This document shows, one piece after another, positions 5,901 through 5,940 of a DNA stretch of 5,940 bases (positions are counted from its first letter, which is position 1; every line of letters starts with the position of its first letter). Position numbers and translations under genes: made by a program. Source of the stretch: Candidatus Methanogaster sp. UBA203 (lineage in GTDB: Archaea; Halobacteriota; Methanosarcinia; Methanosarcinales; Methanogasteraceae); the NCBI GenBank assembly GCA_002503595.1, contig DASC01000083.1, positions 1-5,940 of the forward strand, written 5' to 3'. The notes under the pieces are model-generated. The model was not told where the DNA came from, made no database searches, and saw only the letters and a program-made list of their open reading frames with translations.

Positions 5901-5940
5901 TAAATTAAATTCCCTTTATCACATGAGTTTCGGCAATTTC

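Noticed and set aside
1..5940. CRISPR array, tRNA or rRNA genes
   Set aside because: No regularly spaced repeats of 20 bases or more and no cloverleaf or rRNA signature were seen on either strand.

Overview
The window looks like euryarchaeal DNA, most likely from a methanogen or a related anaerobic archaeon. This is inferred from three things: a cobyric acid synthase gene with a TATA-box-type upstream region and no ribosome binding site, GGTGA-type ribosome binding sites before other genes, and a DUF4258/DUF2283 gene pair of the sort common in such genomes. The species cannot be named from the sequence alone.

Layout. Positions 1-660 (plus strand) are a scarred accessory segment. It holds the tail of an IS1634-type transposase that ends early, then a DUF4258 gene broken by three frame changes, then an intact DUF2283 gene whose start overlaps the old DUF4258 stop as ATGA. 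Positions 729-2533 (minus strand) are a two-gene unit: an unrecognised 218-residue protein followed, with a 4-base stop/start overlap, by an amidohydrolase-superfamily enzyme resembling the ATZ/TRZ deaminase/hydrolase group. A 223-base divergent intergenic region (2534-2756) separates this unit from cobQ. It carries three TGACAT direct repeats about one helical turn apart and a TATA-like box before cobQ. Positions 2757-4226 (plus strand) encode a full-length cobyric acid synthase (CobQ/CbiP). Positions 4309-5885 (minus strand) are a second two-gene unit: a polytopic membrane protein with a C-terminal helical GY...GW module, and a small beta-rich protein that looks arrestin-like (Spo0M-like).

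How the genes fit together. CobQ/CbiP amidates the corrin ring during cobamide synthesis, and methanogens need cobamides for methyl transfer. No other cobalamin gene is in the window. The amidohydrolase and its coupled partner are probably made together, but their substrate is unknown. The membrane protein and arrestin-like protein form a likely operon and may act together at the cell membrane. Base composition falls sharply from the GC-rich cobQ and amidohydrolase genes to the AT-rich membrane operon, which suggests different histories.

The least explained parts are the membrane/arrestin-like pair, the frameshifted DUF4258 gene whose reading frame is restored overall, and the repeat cluster before cobQ.
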